64,000 bases of DNA from Castor canadensis (GCF_047511655.1 NC_133391.1:131968906-132032905); one strand, 5' to 3'. Numbered from the stretch's first letter, positions 35,771 to 50,001 are shown. Notes: generated by a model from the sequence alone, not told the origin. A program made the numbers and translations.

Positions 35771-36689
35771 CTTCAAAATCTTTTACATCACCTCTTGTAA
35801 TGAAGTCAGTTTGTTTGAGTTTATTTCCAATATCTTTGTATAAATGACCGAAGTTGATAAGCCAAGTAGTTATAACAGAGATACAGAAAAGAGCAGATTA
35901 CTTTTGCTAGCAATGAATGTTGGGAAAATGTAACTGTCAAAGGCAGAGAGCAAAGATTTCTGCTTCTGGGGAGATGGAATAGATGTGATTTTCCTTTCTA
36001 CTAAATACAACTAAAAGCCCTGAACATTTTATATACATAATAACATAATATTAGAAACATATAATAAAAATAAGAAAACTGGAAGATGGAGAGAACATGA
36101 CAGACGTTAAGACCATAGTTATCCAAGAAATGACACGGTGGTGAGTTCCATGGATTTTCATTTTGCCTTATATATTCCAGGGTTGGAGCATAAGAAGCTG
36201 GCAAGTCGGAAATGCAAACAGATCTAGACAGAAAAAAGTCCCTCAAAACTTGCATTCTCTAGTCAAAGGACCAGGAAAAAAACAAAAAACTTTTTAGGCA
36301 ATAATGGCTCCCTTCTAGGCAAATGCCATACACACTTTAAAAAAAAAAAAACCTGTGTACCTAGCAATGACCCTGTGGGCATGTGGGGATCCTAGACTTT
36401 GACCCTCACCTAGTAATGAGGTCCCCTTTTCTTTGCCTATTGATTTCAGTGGAGACTTTATTGAAAGTTAGGACTCTCACCAGAATCCAGTGGCAATGAA
36501 GAGTCCTCTCCCTCAGATATCAGTGGAAGCCTACTAGAGAACCTGGATTTCCCATCCCACCTTGCCATAGGAGGAGGCACCTCATTAACTTCCCTTGTAG
36601 AGCAGTGTCTCAGGCAACCAGCTAAAATAGAAGTGGATGCAGAATCTCATAACATAATACCCCAGATATCCAAGTTTAAATAAATTACT

Positions 36690-38985
36690 TGTCATACTGA
36701 GAAACGGGATGATCTCAAATTGAATGAAAAAGACCATCAGTAAAGGCCAACATTAAAGCAATGTTAAGGGGGAACTTTAACACTAAGTATGTACCTTAGG
36801 AAAGAGGAAAACCTCAATCACTAAGTTCTTACCTCATGGTGCTTAGAAAAAGAAGAGCAAAACAAACTCAAAACACTTCAAAGGAAAAAAGAAAAGAAAA
36901 GATGAAATTGAAACAGAAAAACAATAGAGAAAATCAGTGAAACAGAAACTGATTCATTGAAAAGATCAATGCAATTGACAGACCTCTAGTAATATTTACA
37001 AATAAAAACTGGAAGAAGAAACAAATTATTGGGAATGAAACCAAAGACATTACTACAGACCCTACAGAATCCAAAGGGTAATAAGGAAATACTACAAACA
37101 ACTCCACACACATAAAGTCAATAATTAAGAAAAATGAATCAATTCCTCAAAAAAAGATAAACTGGGTGCTGAAGGGGTGGTTGAATTTGATCAGTGCATG
37201 AAATAACACACTGAATTCCATTAATATGTGCACTTAACACCTGTTAATAGAAAAGTTAAGATGATTTACCATGATTCCTCCAGTAGGAAATAGACAATTT
37301 AAATATTCCTATGACTACTTAGGAAATTAAACTCATAATTTAAAAATTCCCCCAAAAAGAATATCTTCAGGCCTAAGTAGTCTTTCTGGAGATTTCTATG
37401 AACTTTTAAAGAATAATCAACATCAATTTTACATAATTTCTTTCAGAAAAGAGAAGAGAGGAAATTCTTCTCAGTTAAATTTATGAGCTAATACTACCTT
37501 CATATCAGAACCAGACAAAGATAATATTTTAAAACCCTACTCATCAAGAGGCCTCATGAGTGTAGATTCAAAAGTCCTTAACAGAATATTAGCAACTGAA
37601 TTCAGCAATACATAAAACAAACCATACAGCATGACCAAGTGGGGTTTGTTCTAGGGATATAAGTTTGGCTCAATATTTGAAAGCAAATTTAATCCATCAA
37701 GTTAACCAGTTAAAGAGGAAAAATCATATATTCATGTCTATTGATATAGAAGAAGCATTTGACAAAATTTAATATGCATTGACAATTTAAAATCTCAGAA
37801 AAAAATAGAAATAGGGAGGAATCTTCTCAATATAATAAAGTATCTACAAAGCTGGGAATGCTAGTTGGAGGCTGTAATCCCAGCTAATAGGGAGTCTGAG
37901 ACAGGAGGATCATGAGATAAAAGCCAGGCTGGGCAACATAGCAAGAGCTCATCTCTTATTTTTAAAAGGGGGAAAGATAATGTATAAAGCTAAGGACCTG
38001 GTTTAGGTGGTAGAATGCCTGCCGAGCAAGGGGCATGCCCTAAGTTCAAACACTAGTACCACACACACACAAAAATCACCTACAAAAAATCCTAAGAGTA
38101 ATACTTTCCTTAATGCTGAAAGACCAAATGCTTTGACACCAAGATCATGAGCAGGCACGAACATCTATCCTCAGCACTCATATTCAGTATAATGTAATAT
38201 GAGTACCAAAGGCAAGAAAAGAAATAAAAAACCAACATATTGAAAAAGAAAAAACCCAAACTGTCCCTTTTTCACAATTTTATTGTCACCATAGAAAATC
38301 CTAAGGATTGCCTATAACTAATAAATGAGTTCAACAAGGTCATAGGATGTAAGATCAACATACTAACATAAGTTGTATTTATTTGTTGTAGCAATAAACA
38401 TGTGGAAACCAAAATACAATAACATTTTAAATAATTCAATAAAAAAGACTCTTAGATGTAAATATAACAAAATTTGTACAGGTCTTGTATGCTAAAAACT
38501 ATAAAATACTGATAAAATAAATCAAGATATCTAAATAAGTGAAGAGACATACCTTATTCATACATTAGAAAACTTAATATAGTAAAACACACAATGCTCT
38601 CCAATTTCTATATAGATTTAATGCAATTTCTAAAAAGAGACAGCTTTCCATAGGATGGAAACCACAATTACTATTAAAACTACAGCAAGATTTTTTTGGT
38701 GGATGTAGACAAGATTACCTGTAATTTGTATACAAATGGAAAGAAACTAGGATAGTTAAAATTAATTTGTAAAAGAAGAATAAAATAGAAGGAATCTGCA
38801 TATACCAAATTGTAAGGCTTACTACGTAGCTGCAAAAAATCAAGACTATGTGGTCTTGGCTGAGGAGTAGATATCTAGATCAATGGAAAGGAACAGAGAA
38901 CTCTGAAAAAGACCACTTAAATTATGCCTGACTGATTTTCACTAAAGTCCAGTGAAAGAAAGATGGGAGCCACTCAATTCACATA
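36690..38985 (+). mobile_element. L1 ORF2 relic (about 2.3 kb), split by a SINE
   Basis: Sense L1 ORF2: AGAAACTGATTCATTGAAAAG, CAATTGACAGACCTC, GACCAAGTGGGGTTTGTTC, ATAGAAGAAGCATTTGACAAAA (reverse-transcriptase region), then TGGTCTTGGCTGAGGAGTAG and AGATCAATGGAAAGGAACAGAGA. Many frameshifts and stops are present. B1 and ID units interrupt it at 37851-38078. Confidence 0.85.
37851..38078 (+). mobile_element. B1-ID SINE pair inside the L1 relic
   Basis: GCTGTAATCCCAGCTAATAGG and GCCAGGCTGGGCAACATAGC (B1) are followed by GGTTTAGGTGGTAGAATGCC and AAGTTCAAACACTAGTACC (ID). A short CTACAAA repeat occurs at both edges, and the L1 sequence resumes there. Confidence 0.8.
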
Positions 38986-39916
38986 AGCAAAAGACAGGGA
39001 AGAAGGAAGGAAAGGAGAAAGGGAGGAAGTAGGAAATTGTGCACTATTTTAAGACATAGCACTTTGTGCTGCTTTTACCCAGCACAAATGCCTGTAAGTG
39101 TCTTAGAAGGGAGAGACTTGGAGAGGCACTGGGCCTCCAGCTGTAATCATTCATGAGAGCAGTCTGGACAGTACCCATTCTCAGGGATCTGTGTGCAGTT
39201 CATCAGAGAGGAATCACACTGTCAGTATGAATCTCCAGCCCAAAGACTTCTAACCAAGTCTCAGCTGGGTAAGGGGTTGTACGTGAGGTTTAGTTTCTTC
39301 ACCTGAAGGAATGTAAGGCACCTGGACTCTAACTCACTTGTCTGGCTTGTTCCCACGGCCCTGCAGTTAAACAAAATGTGTAATTTCATCTCTATTTTTA
39401 TTTGAGAATAAAGCACACTTAGAAACCAAATGCCTTTGCCTATATTGATTCTTAAAGCAAGTAAGTGGTCAGTACAGGCGGCTCTTTTTAGCAAGAATTT
39501 GTACAACCCAAGACTAGGCCATCACCCAGCTTTACCCCTCACCACCTCCAATAAAAGTGTGTGGAACCTGTTTGCACGGCTGGAGTTGCTTTCCACAGGT
39601 CTTTCCAGATTCCACATTGTTTAAGCCAAGTCACGATAAACCAGAATGTTGGATCCCAAATTATGCAGATCCCTGAGGCAGTAATAAATAATTTTTATCA
39701 TCTGCCCAAAATATTTCAATCAACCAACTATTGCAAAATTAAAGAAGATTGAAGAAAGCCAGAAAAAAAAAGACATTTATATAAATATAGCAACAATCAT
39801 CTTCATCCCTTTTCAATCCCACACAGTTCAACAGCTAAGTTTGTACTGCAAAGAGTGAAATAAATGAACAGGCAAATAGAGTCTGCTCAAAAATGTCATC
39901 AGTCAAACGATTTTAA

Positions 39917-40081
<165 letters not shown>

Positions 40082-40995
40082 TGACATGTGTCTGTTAAAG
40101 AGGCTAAGGTGTCATAAGGGTCCCACTTGCAGAACAGTGTTCTTGGATGAATACAGCTGGCCAATGAGACTAGAACTTGGAGCTTTACTCCAATTATCTA
40201 CAGGGTTGATGTCACTACTTAGAGTTGGTGTTGTGGATCTGTCATTTTAGATCCTAGATAAAGGTGATATCACCATTAGAGAAACATTCTTTTCTATCTT
40301 AACAACATCACAGTTTATCTTGGGACATCGCTGGACATTGTTGATGCATGTAAGAACGCCCACCATAAATAACCCTAAGAGGGTGTAACACTTTGAAGAT
40401 CCAGTTAACATCTGGGGTGGGATGTGAGAAATGATGGGAACTGGGAAGGGTGAGGGGAGCAGAGAATGAAGGAAACACCAGGTTCTTGGAGGCATCACCA
40501 GCACATGACTCAGTTCACAGTCAATGCTTAAGTTAGAAAGTGTGTAATGCCATCCTCACTAGAGATTTCAGTTCAGTATTGCCCAACATGGAACAAGCTT
40601 GGTTAAGACTCACTGAAAGTCCCCAGGCCCCTGTCCTCTCAAATCCTCCCTGTGATTCTTTTGGGAGATCCAAGGGTTTTCTGGAGCGCTTTTCAAGCAG
40701 CCCTAACTACCATGTGGGGGACATCATTCTTCCTCTCCAACTAGAAGTCCTCAGCATGACCAGTGCCTTCTTGCAATAGCTACCTCTTGCATTTGCTGTT
40801 GCTGCTGCTGCCCAGGCCAGCCCTACTGAAGTAAAACCCTCCGTCTCCTGGACACGCCACCCCTTCCTGCCCTGTCCAGCAGAGATTGCAATGATGCATT
40901 GCCCAATTCTCACAGAGATTTTCTTCAGAACCTAATTTTTCATTTTTTTCTTATTGATGTGCCCTCTTTCTCTAGGACCCACAAATAACTCTAGA

Positions 40996-41208
40996 TAGAA
41001 TTTTTCAAAATGGTGGTCACAGATCTCTTGTTGATGTATATCCCTTGGAGGGTTTGTTTCAAATGCATGTTCCTGGGGTCCACCCAACACCTCCTTAATG
41101 AGATGCACTAAGAGCAGGATGGGGACAGTGGGGTGGAGACTGCGAGTTAAACAAACTTCCTTGGCAATTTTTGTATCTACTCAAATTTAAAGAACGCTGC
41201 TCTGTGTA
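40996..41208. mobile_element. MER5-like DNA transposon remnant
   Basis: TTTTTCAAAATGGTGGTCACAG, AAATGCATGTTCCTGGGGTCC and CACCCAACACC, ending near AAGAACGCTGCTCTG. The order resembles MER5A, with strong divergence. Confidence 0.4.
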
Positions 41209-41906
41209 TGCTAGCTGAGGTCACGTATCTCGGACAGATATACAACTGTCCTCTCAGTCACCTCCCTTCTAGCACACAACCCGACAAATGTTCTTGTTAC
41301 ATGTTTTTGGTGTCTGAGCTGAGGAAATTTGGGTCAAGTGGTAGAAGAAGGGAGTAGAAGTAGTTTCTAGAGTCAACTGCCACTAGCCGCCAGAATATGG
41401 TGAAAACAAACTGTGCCCCTTCCAAAATCATAAAATTCAAATTTTCAAATTTCTTTGGCTGGACTGCTAGGCAAGGGACTGGGAAGAAATGCTTCTCTAG
41501 GCAGTTAGGGAATTATGAGGGGCCCCTTGGAGCCTTGACAGGTGATACCTTCACAAACAACTCTTTCTAGGAGCTCATTTTAAAAAGCTGCATGAAGATA
41601 GCAGCCTACATGACACATGTGGGGTCACTTTCCTAACTAGGCCTAGCTTTTGTGTGATTCCCTGGTAGAACCCCTCCGTGGCTCTGCTGAGGCTCACTGG
41701 GAAGAGGGATGTCCTGGAAGTTACACTATGAAGTCTACCACTCTTCCTGGCAAGGTTTGGATTCAAGTATGAAAGAGAAACGTGGCAAAAAAGGGCAGTT
41801 AGAAATTAAGTCTCAACTCTGTGTACAAATAAACTTACCATAGATGTATGATCTTGGGAAAAATCACTTCATTGTTTTGTGCCTCCTTCCTCTTTCTTTT
41901 CTTTCT

Positions 41907-42115
41907 TTTTTTTTTTTTTTTTGTGGTACTGGGATTTGAACTCAGGGCCTTGCACTTGCTAGGCAAGCACTTGAGCTATGCCCTGGTCCTTTTGGTTTTA
42001 GTTTCTTTTTTAGATAGGATCTCATACTTTTGCCTGGGATAGCCTGGTACCACACTCCTCCTACCTCTGCCTTCTGAGTAGCTAGAATTATAGACACGTA
42101 CCACCATACCCAGCC
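41907..42115 (-). mobile_element. Dimeric B1-ID SINE
   Basis: A T tract, then GTACTGGGATTTGAACTCAGGGCC (ID), then TAGATAGGATCTCATAC and TATAGACACGTACCACCATACCC (B1), all reversed. Confidence 0.85.
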
Positions 42116-42305
42116 TCTCTTTCCTCATTTTTAAACTGTGGTAAAAATGACAACTTAAATTTATCACAACTGAAAGAGAAGCACACATAGAATCAGTGAG
42201 CACATAGTTTATACCAAACTCATTTGTTGGTTCTGAATAGTGACAAGGATTTCAGAGATCTTCAAGGATTTTTTAATTTCTTTTTTTCTGAAGGAAAAAA
42301 GAAAA

Positions 42306-42344
<39 letters not shown>
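42306..42344. repeat. (CA)n microsatellite
   Basis: A pure CA run of 39 bp. Confidence 0.97.
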
Positions 42345-42346
<2 letters not shown>

Positions 42347-43894
42347 GAGTTCCAGGAAATGTTGCAAAATGACTTTTTTAGTTGTTTTAAACCTTCCCTT
42401 TCCAAAAGATCTTCTGTTCAAAAACTGTAAATCTTGGGCAACTCTAAAATGTGTCCAGCTTGCCTTTCTTTTTGGGTTTCTTGATCATATTTTCTCCTTT
42501 TAATCAAAGAACTTGATAACTTAGACATTAGCAATTAAAAACATATTTAATACATTAGTAAACTATGAGTAAAAACTGACACTGCCAGAAAAATATTCAC
42601 TTCTACTTAAGATTTGAGTGTTATTGGTCAATTCTGGAGAACCAAATCTGAATTTTGATGTGCTTTTGTTGACAGATTATTTTTCAGACTTTTCAAAAGC
42701 AAAAGATTCTTTTCTTATCGTTATTCTCTTTCATCTTCATGTATTTATTAACATTTTAGTTTTCAGTGCTTTCAATATTGTCATATTAAGGGAGAATCTT
42801 CAGTCATCTTTCTCATCTTGCTGGGGATTCTTGAGAGGAATCCTGAGGTGTAACTGTACTCCAATGGAGAAAGACAGAAACCCGCTTCCAAACAAAAGAG
42901 CCATATCACATTATTCATCAGAATAATGGTTCCAAGTAGTTTCATCTATTTATTAGTCGACTTAGAATTGGGTGAGTAGCCAAGGATACTAGATGAATGT
43001 AGGAAGCCTTTTCCTCAACATGGGAGCTAACTTGGTTACCAGTAGGGTAACTGGTGAAACAGTGTGAAACAGAGAGAGAGGGCTAGTTCAAGATGACTCC
43101 TGTGCTTTGAAATGAGAGTGATGGCTATGTTAACTAAGGAGACAAACATTTGAGGTGGTAATATCAGGCCTTAATCAACGTAATTAGTGGAGAGCAAGGC
43201 GCTTGCACCTTTGAGTTTCTTGGGAAATCATAGGTCAGTGAAACACAGTATTGGGGAGCCTGGTGATGGCCACATTTTAGGGATTCAGGCTGCTAGCATT
43301 AGAGGCCCAACCATATTGGAGTGAGGCTCAGGTTACCTGTCTAGGCATTGAGAAGGGGACTGACTAGAATAGTAAGAGGCTATCCTTGTGATTACCAGAA
43401 AATGAACTTTGTTCTTTGTTGAGAACCAAGGCCTATTTATCAGACATAGATAAACTGAGGCTAAGAATTAAGGCTGGGACTCAGAAATGGCTTGGAGTTC
43501 ACATTTTAGAATTGGACCATGGCATCCAAGTCAGATCATTGATAAGTATGATTTGGAACTAGGCCACAGACCAAGAGGTGAGAACTGGTCAATCAGCCCC
43601 TATCATGTGCTACCTTTGTTTGACTGTAGGACCTAGGGCTGTCTGAACATACACACAAAAGGAATATTATTAAGTGGTCCTGGAAATTGAAAGGGGGAGG
43701 TAAGAGAGAGCGTCTAGGGTCAGTCTGCATTTGAAAGGGTAAAGGCCTCAGAACACATAGAAATTTGGACCTTAATACCTTCAGCTCTCTGTTGAGGTAT
43801 CTAAATTGGAGCTATGGTCCTTAATGTCTTCAAGTCAAATAAATAAAACATGATTTGAACCAAATCAAAGAAAAAAAAACTTAAAGTTTGTTGA

Positions 43895-44059
<165 letters not shown>

Positions 44060-44319
44060 TAAGCAGCCTGGCTCTTAGAACATACAAGAGGGGAGAAACC
44101 CAGTTTGCAACAGGACAACTAATCCATCGCTCTGTGGCTGATAAAAAAATGAAACTTATCTTTTGTTTTTTCCATTTGAAATTTCAGTAGACAGGACCAT
44201 ACAAAATAACTTAGAATAATTTTAAAGTTTAATCTTATTCCCCTTCTACTTCAATAAAACCTGCTTCTTCCTTGTCTTTGATTTAAGAAGAAATGTTTTT
44301 ACCATTGGAATTCATATAT

Positions 44320-44640
44320 TCCTTCATTCAATTAGTCAGTTATTAACTCAGTAACCATTTATTGAGCCCTTATTATGGACCAAGCATGGTTCTAGCCCCT
44401 GGCAGTGCCACAGTAAGTAAGACAGCCTCTGCTGTCCCAGAGCTGACATTCTGATGGAGTTAAGTGACTGGCATAGTTTAAACAAAGAAACTAGATAGCA
44501 TCCAGTAATGGCCAATGCTTTGAATAAAATCAAGCAGGGTGAAGCAGCCATGACTGAGCAGAAAGATTAACACCTAAACCCTGAGTTGAGCCCAGGTCAG
44601 GAGTCAGGAGGTGGCAAAGAAGTCTGAGGCAGGAAGCCAG
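44320..44640. repeat. Ancient interspersed repeat
   Basis: TTCCTTCATTCAATTAGTCAG, AACCATTTATTGAGCCC, ATGGTTCTAGCCCCTGGCAG and CAGAGCTGACATTCTGATGG match the old repeat pattern also seen at 4.65, 62.1 and 63.36 kb. Confidence 0.5.
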
Positions 44641-45549
44641 GGGTTTAGAAGGAAAGCCAGGAGTGTGTGTGCCTAGAAGCCACATAAAGAAATATGTGGG
44701 TCAAGGAAAGTTGATGATTGAGAAGGTCACAGCTTTGTAGGACAATTGAAGCAAGAAAAAACTTATGCCCAGACCAAGGGTAGCTTCCTTGTTCCTCTGT
44801 GTCTAATTTTCCCTGTCTCCATTTTTTGAAAGCCTCTCCATGCCACTGGTGCCAGCATTTCCTACTACAAAATTGTGACATGATGAACTCTTCTTTTCCC
44901 TTTGCTCTACACAACATGCCTCTGACAGGAAGTAAGCATTCCCCAGTCCAGGGCAAGGCCAGCACCACAGGCAGTATCTGCTGGGTGCCTCACCCTCTTC
45001 ACCCATGTTCTGAGCTAAGAGCTAAAACCCCCAAAGGGCTGTAATCCTCCAGCCAAGGGACAGTAAGATTTCTTCATTTCAATCTCTTTTACAGAAAGTA
45101 AAAGGATTTGGGAAATTACAGAACCATTCCCAAAGCTTGTCTCTTATTATCTTGGACTATATCCAGAAATAACAGAAAATTAGGCTTTATCCAAAAACTA
45201 ACAAAGCAAGGAAATTTAGCGATGAAACAGCAAAGCCAGACAGTTAAAAATCAGGAAACATTGTTCATAAGGGGATGACTCCCTTTTGAGGAATTAGAAA
45301 CACGAGAAAAAAAAAAAAAAAGGAGAATGACTCTTTTAGACAACCCACATACATATTTGTCCACAGAGTATACTGTTTCTCCAAGAGTGGTCTTTAGAAA
45401 ATAAGTTTAAAAACACATCTTTCAAGATTATTCTGCCTCAATTTAATGCACTTAACTCCCCTTACCTGCCTCACTCAGAGTAATTTTAAAATCTACTGAT
45501 TCTAAAAGTGAAAACCCTACTTAAGTTATAATAATTATAGCTATGATGA

Positions 45550-45830
45550 CAAATAAAACCCAAAGCTTCAGCGTTTAACACAATAAAAATGTACTTCTCA
45601 GACATGTCACAGTTCAATTAGGTGTTCCTAGATGGTGGATGATTCCCTTTCACTTGGGATTGGGGACATCACTTCTCCCATCTTGTGACTCTATCTCTCT
45701 CTCTAGGATCACAGAATACCCCTCACTCAGCCTGCAGATGGACGGAGTAGCATAGAGAAGCCTAGCTTGTTTCTGTAGACCTCAGCCTGCAAAGGGCACA
45801 ATTTACATCTGTTCTCATACATTAAGAACT
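45550..45830. repeat. Old LTR-like repeat, class uncertain
   Basis: AATGTACTTCTCAGACATGTC, TAGGTGTTCCTAGATGGTGG and CCATCTTGTGACTCTATC follow a pattern I associate with reversed ERVL/MaLR-type LTRs. Confidence 0.3.
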
Positions 45831-46899
45831 AGTCATTGAATGCTTCTGGGTATAATGAGCTCCAGGGAATACAGTCCTTAGTCAGGAATCTACCTGTCAT
45901 TCATGATTTCTATCCTTGGATTTTGGTGAAAAGCAAAGGTCTCTGCCATCAGCCCATTGCACCCAAGGATTGAACTAAGCCTTGTCAGTTAGAATTACCT
46001 TTGAAGTCAATTAGCTCAATCCAGTAGGTTCATCCTATGAAATCAGTGCAGTAATAAAATTGAAAGCCAATTCAAGTGTATTTTCTCCTTTGTGGACTTG
46101 GATATCTATTTCTTAGTATACCCAGTAAGGCCCCCAGATACTCTAGGATCTATGTTGCATTGCTGTAACTGGGAGAGCAGAGAGTGGTGGTTTCCCTATC
46201 TCTTGAAATGATAACTAATGACCCAGCCACTACCCTTGGATGAATTGAAATCAGAAAAATAAACATCCTTTTGTGCCCTAATGGCATAGTTTTATTGTCC
46301 TAAATGGACACTTGATTCTGAAAGATAAAATCCTGCTCTAGTTATACCAGCTGCTTTAAATAATAAAATAGACAAGTTAAGATTAACTGTTTTAAAACCA
46401 AAATTAGTATTTCTAGTAAATGTTCTCCAAATATTAATTAGGTTTAACGCTTAACAACCCATATAGCAAATCAACTAGTTTAATTACCTACAGAGCATTT
46501 GAAAACCAGCTTGCCTGACCATACTGCCTATGCAATTATGTTCCTAAAAGTTCAATATCTCCTAGTTTTATTGAAAAATGTATGGTCACTGGAGAGCTTA
46601 ATAATATCTGCATTAAACATTTAAAGCAGAAACTGGCCAAGCCATGCTCTGTCACAGAGTTGGGCCACAGTCACTCACTGTTTTTGTATCAGCATAACTT
46701 AGACTTATTTTCAGAGAAAAAGCTCAACTGCTCTGGCTTGGAAATACTGCCTAACCCTACATTTATATAGAGAAGGCAGAGGCCTCCTATGAGGCTCCGT
46801 GAGCCTGTTTGACCATTAGGTTTTCTGAAAGGGACACAAGATTAGGCCATCTTGGATAATCACTAAAGTACATAGGTCTCACTTAACTTACAGTGACGA

Positions 46900-47065
46900 G
46901 GATGATGACGGCATTGGCTATCACCGTGTCCTAAGCAAAGTCCTAAGTGCCTTCTATGTACTGCTTCATTTAATCTTCACCAGTGCTCTCTGCAGTAGGT
47001 AATAATTCTATCCTCATTTCACAGATGAGGAAACTGAGGCACAGGGAAGTTAATTACCTACGGTA
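46900..47065 (-). mobile_element. MIR SINE remnant
   Basis: The order CTGCTTCATTTAATCTTCACC, ATCCTCATTTCACAGATGAG and GAAACTGAGGCACAGGGAAG is a well-preserved reversed MIR core. Confidence 0.85.
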
Positions 47066-47559
47066 CGTGTGAAGACAACCTGTTCAGTGAGTCTGTTGTA
47101 CTCCTAAGAACCACTGTTCTGGACCTTATAGAATTTCTTTTAATGCTCACATTTTGTTAATAAGCTCTTGGCCTGCATTGAGAGGCATTATAAAAATCAG
47201 CCTTACAGACTTCTTGGTTCATTATCAAAACATAGTTTATTCATTACAGCATCTAAAAAATTGTACCTAAGAAACCGCAGGAAAACTTCTACTAAAGGAG
47301 GAATCGCTGTGCTTCTCCTAGGAAACTATTTTGTATTTTTGTTATATGAACACTGTGACTTATGATTGTGTTTCTCTCTTTGTATATTTAGAAAATTCAA
47401 AATTCAATTTGAGTCCTGCTTTGGCTTGCATATAGGACTATAGATCATGTCTTCTTTTTTCTGCCTTTATTTTCTCTTTGTCTAGTTTCTTTACTTATCC
47501 TGGTTTACTCCATGTAACTGAAAGTCATCAAAAGTTTTTCTTGGGGATGGCTAGGAGTC

Positions 47560-47790
47560 AGATGAATTTGAATCTTTGTGTCTTTATCTGTCATTTTATC
47601 TTGGACAAGTTAATATGTCAAGGATTCACTAGCTTTCTTGTCTAGGAAGTAGAGAGGATGCAGTACTTACCTTATAGAAAAATAGGCAGAAGCAAATGCG
47701 AAAAATATGTAGAAACTACTGAAGATGGCACCTAATACATTGTCCACGTTCAGGAAGTGTTAGTGACAATGTGAATTTATTGACATTGAC
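47560..47790 (+). mobile_element. MIR remnant, degenerate
   Basis: TGTCATTTTATCTTGGACAAG, AGTAGAGAGGATGCAGTACTTACC and AAGATGGCACCTAATAC follow MIR order with heavy decay. Confidence 0.35.
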
Positions 47791-49167
47791 AATGATAATG
47801 ATGGAAGATAGATAGAAATGAATACCATGGATAAGCAGTAAAGAATGACACCCTTTTATTGCCATCCCATTAGCTCCCACCCTGGCCTTCCCCTTGGCAC
47901 ACACGGGTTCACAAACAGTCTGTACACATACATAGCTCTGTGTACATGCAGTCCCAAATCCCAGAGCGTGCATACACATTTACTGCACAGCATGCTGGTG
48001 TATGAACAGCACTCCTTCTGATGTTGACCAAGGGACATGCACTGCTTCCAAACTTCAGAACCCAAGGGACATTTAACTCAACCACCTAGCTCCACTAAAA
48101 CTCCTTTTGCTACCTTCGTTAGTGCAGATACATCTGTATTTTTCTCCTATTAGTAAGCAAATGTACAGGCCACGTGGTGGCCTTGTGCAAAGATTTTTGT
48201 ATGAGTTTTAACGAACTACAGAAATGATCCCTGAAAGTGTAGTCTTCTGTATGAGTTTTCAAGTTTCCTGGTCCTTAGGTTTCCAAACAGCAAGCTCTTC
48301 CCACTTGGTGCTGGCTGGAGGTTATTCAGAGGGAAGCCTCAAATTGAAATTTCTTGTAAACAAGCCAAGAGGACACTTCTGTTAGCCTTTTGCCTGCAGA
48401 GGAATTTTTGGCTCTTTGATGGAAACAACTCCCTTGTAAACCCATCAGTTCCAATCTACATCCTCAGCTTAACCCAGTGCAGTGGAGGATAAGTGGTTTA
48501 TAATGATGAACGCGAAGACATGTTGGATAGATAAAAGCAAAGGAGCACAGGCTTCATCTCACCAGTCCCCTTTCTGCTTGGATTCCCCTGCCACTCAGCA
48601 GGTCCACGTTTTTCTCCCTTTCAGCTCCCCAGGGCTTTTCTTGTTCCCTTGGCTGGGACATTCAGAGGGCACTCCTGTGAAAGAAGGTGCATGATCACTG
48701 AGACAAAGGTCCAAAGAGAACAGAGTTGTGCTTGTACAATGCTGTGCATGCTAGCGTTGGAAGGCAAGCAATAATTTCCTCTGAAAGCAGCCACCGGGCT
48801 CTCCAAAGGCCTTTTGCATGGTCTCCATGGTTACCAGCAGATTTTTTTTTTTTTGGTCCCAGTACCACAGATCCAGGAGCTCTGCCTCTTTTCATTGCTT
48901 TTGACTACTGCCAGAGGGCTTCCTGACTCATTTCCTTGGGGTCCTGTTTTCTAGTTACCAGGTAAAGTGCTCTTACCTGAGGCAGTTTACTACAACAAAC
49001 TCACATCCAGACAGCTTCAGGACAGGAAGGGGAGATGGCTAGCTTCCAGACCATTTTTTCCACCTATCACTGGGCTGGTCAGCACCAAGACTGGAATCCT
49101 CAGGGACCAGGAAAGCTTACAAAAAAAATGGCTCCCATGATGTTCCTAGCTGATCCATTTCTCAATC

Positions 49168-49175
49168 TTTCTCTC

Positions 49176-49207
<32 letters not shown>

Positions 49208-49208
49208 C
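49168..49208. repeat. (TC)n / (TCTG)n simple repeat
   Basis: CTCTCTCTGTCTGTCTGTC flanked by TC runs. Confidence 0.95.
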
Positions 49209-49344
49209 CCTCACTCCTACCTCCAAATCACCCCTAATGGTGGTCAAGAGAGACCCAGAAAAGAGAGAGTAGTAGGAGCTTTTTAAAAACGAATCTTCGT
49301 ATAGAACTTGGGGCGGGGTACATAAAAGCTATTCTATGTTCTTT

Positions 49345-49483
49345 GTGTGCACTGATTCACCTAAAAGTCATAGCAAATCTTTAGGAATTAAGTATTACTC
49401 TCTCCATCTTGCAGATTGAAAGAAAAAAATGTAGGCCCTGAGAGAGTCAGAGCTTGCCCAAGGTCCCTGGCTGGTTGGTAGGA
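49345..49483 (-). mobile_element. MIR remnant
   Basis: TACTCTCTCCATCTTGCAGATTG and GAGCTTGCCCAAGGTCCCTGG are the reversed MIR core. Confidence 0.65.
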
Positions 49484-49495
49484 AGCAATGATTCT

Positions 49496-49591
49496 ATTTG
49501 TTTCGTTTGTTTTTTGTGGTGCTGGTAACTGAACCCAGGCCTCACACATGCTAGGCAAGTTCCAAGTGCCATACCACTGAGCTACACAGGG
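49496..49591 (-). mobile_element. ID SINE
   Basis: Reverse ID: GTGGTGCTGGTAACTGAACCC, CATACCACTGAGCTACAC. Flanks AGCAATGATTCT (49484-49495) and AGCAAGGATTCT (49592-49603) form a 12-bp duplication with one mismatch. Confidence 0.88.
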
Positions 49592-50001
49592 AGCAAGGAT
49601 TCTCACAGGCAGGATTCTGCTCTTCGGCTCACACATTGTCCCACATCAGGCTGCTGTTTAGGATCCAAGCTTGTTGTCCTGGTTCCTGGAACAAGGTGGT
49701 CCTTCTACTGCTTCCTGGAAGATGTGAGGGCAGGAGGGAGTTTGAACTGGTGCTAATGGGGTCATGGAAGAATACTTAGCACAGAATGCAAGCACCGGGA
49801 CAGAGGTCTGCAAGTTGTCTGCAACTGAGACAGATATGGACAAGTATGGAGCAGATTTCCTCCATACCATACCACACAACAGCAAGGAAACACTGAACTG
49901 GAAGCCCAACACCTAGATTCCAGCTCAGGTTAGGCCACCAAGGCATTGTATGGTGGCTTTAGCCAGCAGTGTGGCCCTCGGGGTCTTTGTTCTCATAAAG
50001 G

